This document shows, piece after piece, positions 62,312-64,000 of a stretch of 64,000 bases of DNA (position 1 is its first letter; the number at the start of each line of letters is the position of its first letter). The position numbers and the translations under genes were made by a program. A model generated the notes under the pieces. The model was not told the DNA's origin. It did no database searches and worked only from the letters and a program-made list of their open reading frames with translations. Source of the DNA: Nocardioides panacisoli (lineage in GTDB: Bacteria > Actinomycetota > Actinomycetes > Propionibacteriales > Nocardioidaceae). Location of the stretch: positions 2,046,001-2,110,000 of the forward strand of contig NZ_CP080409.1 in the NCBI RefSeq assembly GCF_019448235.1, in the 5' to 3' direction.

Positions 62312-62367
62312 GTTGTGGAACTAGATGTGGAGAACTACATCCGTGTAAGTACTAGATGTAGTGGCAA
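62312..62367 (-). promoter_or_regulatory. Pair of NrdR-box-like sites upstream of nrdR
   Basis: AACTAGATGTGG (62319) and TACTAGATGTAG (62350), i.e. two ACTAGATGT cores exactly 31 bp apart (three helical turns), the spacing typical of NrdR box pairs. On the reverse strand these read CCACATCTAGTT and CTACATCTAGTA. The rest of the 62223-62555 gap holds the nrdR leader and, toward 62545, a GACAAT box for the divergent small membrane gene; no other gene is evident. Confidence 0.65.
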
Positions 62368-62555
62368 CCGTACGCCGCCACCCAAGGCGCTCGCAAGCGA
62401 ACCGGAGAGTTGGTTTCGACCTCCCGCCACGGGCACAGCGTTTTCGCAGGTCACCGCGGAAACAGGCCCCCGAAAATCGCTTCCGGACATCGGTGTGTCG
62501 CCCTCGTCGGCGGGCCCGGTCACCATTGTTGAAGCAATGCGCGACAATGACGCCC

Positions 62556-62882
62556 GTGAGCAGCGGCAAGCGCATGGGACCCACCGAGCAGCGGGGCCGC
62601 GTGCTGCCCCGACTGCTGGGTCTCGCCGCCGGCATCACCGCCTGCCTGCTGGCTTGGGGATACCTGGTCTACATCGCGATCGACTTCGGCGCCGAGGCCC
62701 GTCGCGACGGCAACGGCGCCGCCTGGGGCCTCCTCGCCGTGGCCGGCATCGGCGCGGTCGCCTGCCTGTTCCTCGCCTTCCTGCTGCTCACCCGCCTGCT
62801 CCAGGCCATCGGCCTTTTCCCCGAACCGACCCCTCGTCGCTCCCCCGGTGCACCGAAGGGCGGCAAGCGGGCCAAGCGCTGA
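62556..62882 (+). CDS. Small membrane protein, function unknown
   Basis: 108 residues with two transmembrane helices (about 20-42, VLPRLLGLAAGITACLLAWGYLVYIAI; and about 55-80, AWGLLAVAGIGAVACLFLAFLLL), then a basic, Pro-rich tail ending GGKRAKR. Resembles actinobacterial membrane proteins found next to nrdR. GTG at 62556 lies 7 nt after GACAAT; an ATG at 62547 would add three residues. Convergent with the TetR gene that follows. Confidence 0.68.
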   Translation: MSSGKRMGPTEQRGRVLPRLLGLAAGITACLLAWGYLVYIAIDFGAEARRDGNGAAWGLLAVAGIGAVACLFLAFLLLTRLLQAIGLFPEPTPRRSPGAPKGGKRAKR

Positions 62883-62892
62883 GGCGGGGACG

Positions 62893-62956
62893 CGATCCCC
62901 GGTCGGCCGGGGATCGCCCACCTTGTCGGGCACTGCAACGCCGGACAAGGTGGGCG
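62893..62956. terminator. Two overlapping hairpins between convergent genes
   Basis: CGATCCCCGG with CCGGGGATCG (62893-62916) and CGCCCACCTTGTC with GACAAGGTGGGCG (62915-62956) share two bases, so they are mutually exclusive at the junction. They terminate the small membrane gene and the convergent TetR gene. Confidence 0.8.
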
Positions 62957-62978
62957 AAAGGCCGACAACCCTCCGCCG

Positions 62979-63575
62979 TCAGTGGCGCAGCAGGTCGCCC
63001 AACCCGGCGGCGTACGCCGCGGGCGTGACGTCCGGGAACACCAGCCGCTGCAGCATGAACCCCGGCAGCAGGCCCATCAGGGCACGGGCGACACGCGTGG
63101 GCTCGGCGTCGGCAGGCAGGAAGCCGGCCTCGATCGCGCGCCGGGCGTAGGTCACCCAGGCGGCCGCGATGCGTCCGGCCTCGCCGCGGGCGATCTCGAG
63201 GACCTCGGGGTCACGCACGGCCTCGGCCCACGTCTGGAGTGCCACCCGATGGAGCTCCACCCCGTGCGCCTCGCCCAGATCGACGATGCGTTGGGTCAGG
63301 TCGAGCACGACGCGCTCGGGGTCCGGCAGTTCCTCCGCCTCCGCGGCCTCCTCGACCACCACCGCGACATCGGCGATCGCGGTCTCGGCGATGGCCCGGA
63401 TCAGGTCCTGCTTGTTGCGGAAGTAGAGGTACACCGCTCCCGCGGACAGCCCCGACTCCCGGATCACGGCGGCCATCGTCGTGCGGTGGAACCCGTCCTG
63501 GGCAACGCACCGCAGCATCGCGCGGACGATCTGCTCGCGCCGCGCAGCGCGGTGCTCCTCGGTCACCTTCGGCAT
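62979..63575 (-). CDS. TetR-family repressor of the divergent exporter
   Basis: 198 residues. HTH: REQIVRAMLRCVAQDGFHRTTMAAVIRESGLSAGAVYLYFRNKQDLIRAIAET (typical of the AcrR type). The C-terminal part (RIVDLGEAHGVELHRVALQTWAEAVRDPEVLEIARG...) is the ligand-binding domain. Two 12-bp palindromes between it and the divergent exporter (63599 and 63650) are its likely operators. ATG at 63575. Confidence 0.92.
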   Translation of the reverse strand: MPKVTEEHRAARREQIVRAMLRCVAQDGFHRTTMAAVIRESGLSAGAVYLYFRNKQDLIRAIAETAIADVAVVVEEAAEAEELPDPERVVLDLTQRIVDLGEAHGVELHRVALQTWAEAVRDPEVLEIARGEAGRIAAAWVTYARRAIEAGFLPADAEPTRVARALMGLLPGFMLQRLVFPDVTPAAYAAGLGDLLRH

Positions 63576-63598
63576 ACCGCCATCCTGCCACAGAAAAC

Positions 63599-63661
63599 GA
63601 ACGCCCGTTCTTGACAGGAGCGGCCGGCGTCTCCATCCTTGTCAAAACCGAATGTTCATTC
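63599..63661. promoter_or_regulatory. Twin TetR operators in the divergent exporter promoter
   Basis: GAACG-CC-CGTTC (63599-63610) and GAATG-TT-CATTC (63650-63661) share the pattern GAAYG-N2-CRTTC, 51 bp apart (about five turns). TTGACA (63611) and TTGTCA (63639) lie between them as -35 candidates. The second site overlaps the region before the exporter ribosome site (TTTGGAG), so the TetR protein likely represses both directions. Confidence 0.75.
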
Positions 63662-63677
63662 TGTTTGGAGTCTCGCC

Positions 63678-64000
63678 ATGACCAGCCCGACCTCGCCGAG
63701 CCACGCCGCACCCGCCGCCGCGACGTCCGCGGCCACACCCTGGCGATCCGTGATCGGAGCCGCCGTCGGCCTCGCCGCCCTGCTCACCGTGCTCCTCGCC
63801 GCCTTCGCGTGGCCCGCCAGCGAGTACGAGCCCCGCGACTTCCCCCTCGCCGTTGCGGGCCCACCCGACGCCACCGCCGGCATCGAGCAGCGACTCGCCG
63901 CAACGCTCGGCGAGGACGCGATCGACGTCACCACCGTGGCCGACCGCGCTGCCGCGGTCGCGGCCATCGAGGACCGGTCGGCGTACGGCGCCCTCGTCGT
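63678..64000 (+). CDS. YhgE/Pip-like (DUF3533/ABC-2-type) membrane exporter, truncated by window end
   Basis: Open to the end of the window; no stop. The 107 visible residues start MTSPTSPSHAAPAAATSAATPWRS (as a landmark, MTSPTSPSHAAP), have one helix (VIGAAVGLAALLTVLLAAFAWPAS) and then an extracytoplasmic alpha/beta domain (DFPLAVAGPPDATAGIEQRL, IEDRSAYGALV) typical of the N-terminal half of YhgE/Pip and ABC-2-related exporters. TTTGGAG precedes the ATG by 7 nt. Controlled by the divergent TetR gene. Confidence 0.75.
   Translation, partial: MTSPTSPSHAAPAAATSAATPWRSVIGAAVGLAALLTVLLAAFAWPASEYEPRDFPLAVAGPPDATAGIEQRLAATLGEDAIDVTTVADRAAAVAAIEDRSAYGALV

Overview
The window is high-GC DNA from an actinobacterium, most likely Nocardioides or another Nocardioidaceae. 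This rests on the markers present: mycothiol glycosyltransferase MshA, F420-type flavin enzymes, CarD, SenX3-RegX3, B12-dependent NrdJ with NrdR, bacterial XPB, many GTG starts, and many genes with a TANNNT box only 6-7 nt before the start codon (probable leaderless mRNAs). It is almost entirely chromosomal core and soft-core sequence. I see no insertion sequence, prophage or CRISPR array. A run cysS-rlmB, ispF, ispD, carD, regX3-senX3, phoU, gpmA, mshA follows an order that is widespread in actinobacteria.

Layout. 1-9 kb: MFS carrier (5' end outside the window), cold-shock protein, secreted subtilase, FHA protein, helicase-associated protein and XPB helicase. 10-14 kb: chorismate mutase, HD-domain protein, a WXG-like three-gene operon, and alkB behind a LexA-type SOS box. 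14-19.1 kb: the reverse-strand run tRNA-Gln, glmU, prs, rplY, pth, cysQ. 19.2-21.1 kb: a 40-residue secreted peptide gene divergent from an XRE-TPR regulator; the two promoters share an identically spaced element. This is the strongest candidate for an undescribed system (a peptide-signalling pair). 21-26 kb: cysS-rlmB-phosphoesterase-acyl-CoA dehydrogenase operon. 26.2-30.6 kb: tandem repeats, SDR plus molybdopterin oxidoreductase operon, ispF plus hydrolase, orphan nirD.

30.7-37.6 kb: ispD converges on an IspD-like pseudoenzyme that appears to start on CTG inside the carD stop; then a UbiA enzyme, a lipoprotein, gpmA, phoU, a PHO box and senX3-regX3. 37.7-44.3 kb: EamA exporter, ECF42-type sigma factor with its DGPF protein and matching promoter, TetR with a DHA2 efflux pump, ybjN and mshA. 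44.4-50 kb: SDR, racemase, a small XRE regulator with paired palindromic operators and a membrane partner, a heliorhodopsin and typA. 50-58.6 kb: membrane proteins, MFS carrier, secreted endonuclease I, LLM and PPOX F420 enzymes, alpha/beta hydrolases. 58.6-64 kb: nrdR-nrdJ with NrdR-box-like sites, then TetR with twin operators facing an exporter gene cut by the window end.

Nine sets of strong inverted repeats separate or flank gene groups and are called as terminators. The intergenic stretches over 300 bases are 19404-19718 (regulatory region of the peptide/regulator pair) and 62223-62555 (NrdR-box region and a divergent promoter). All assignments come from reading motifs by eye; no database search was possible.
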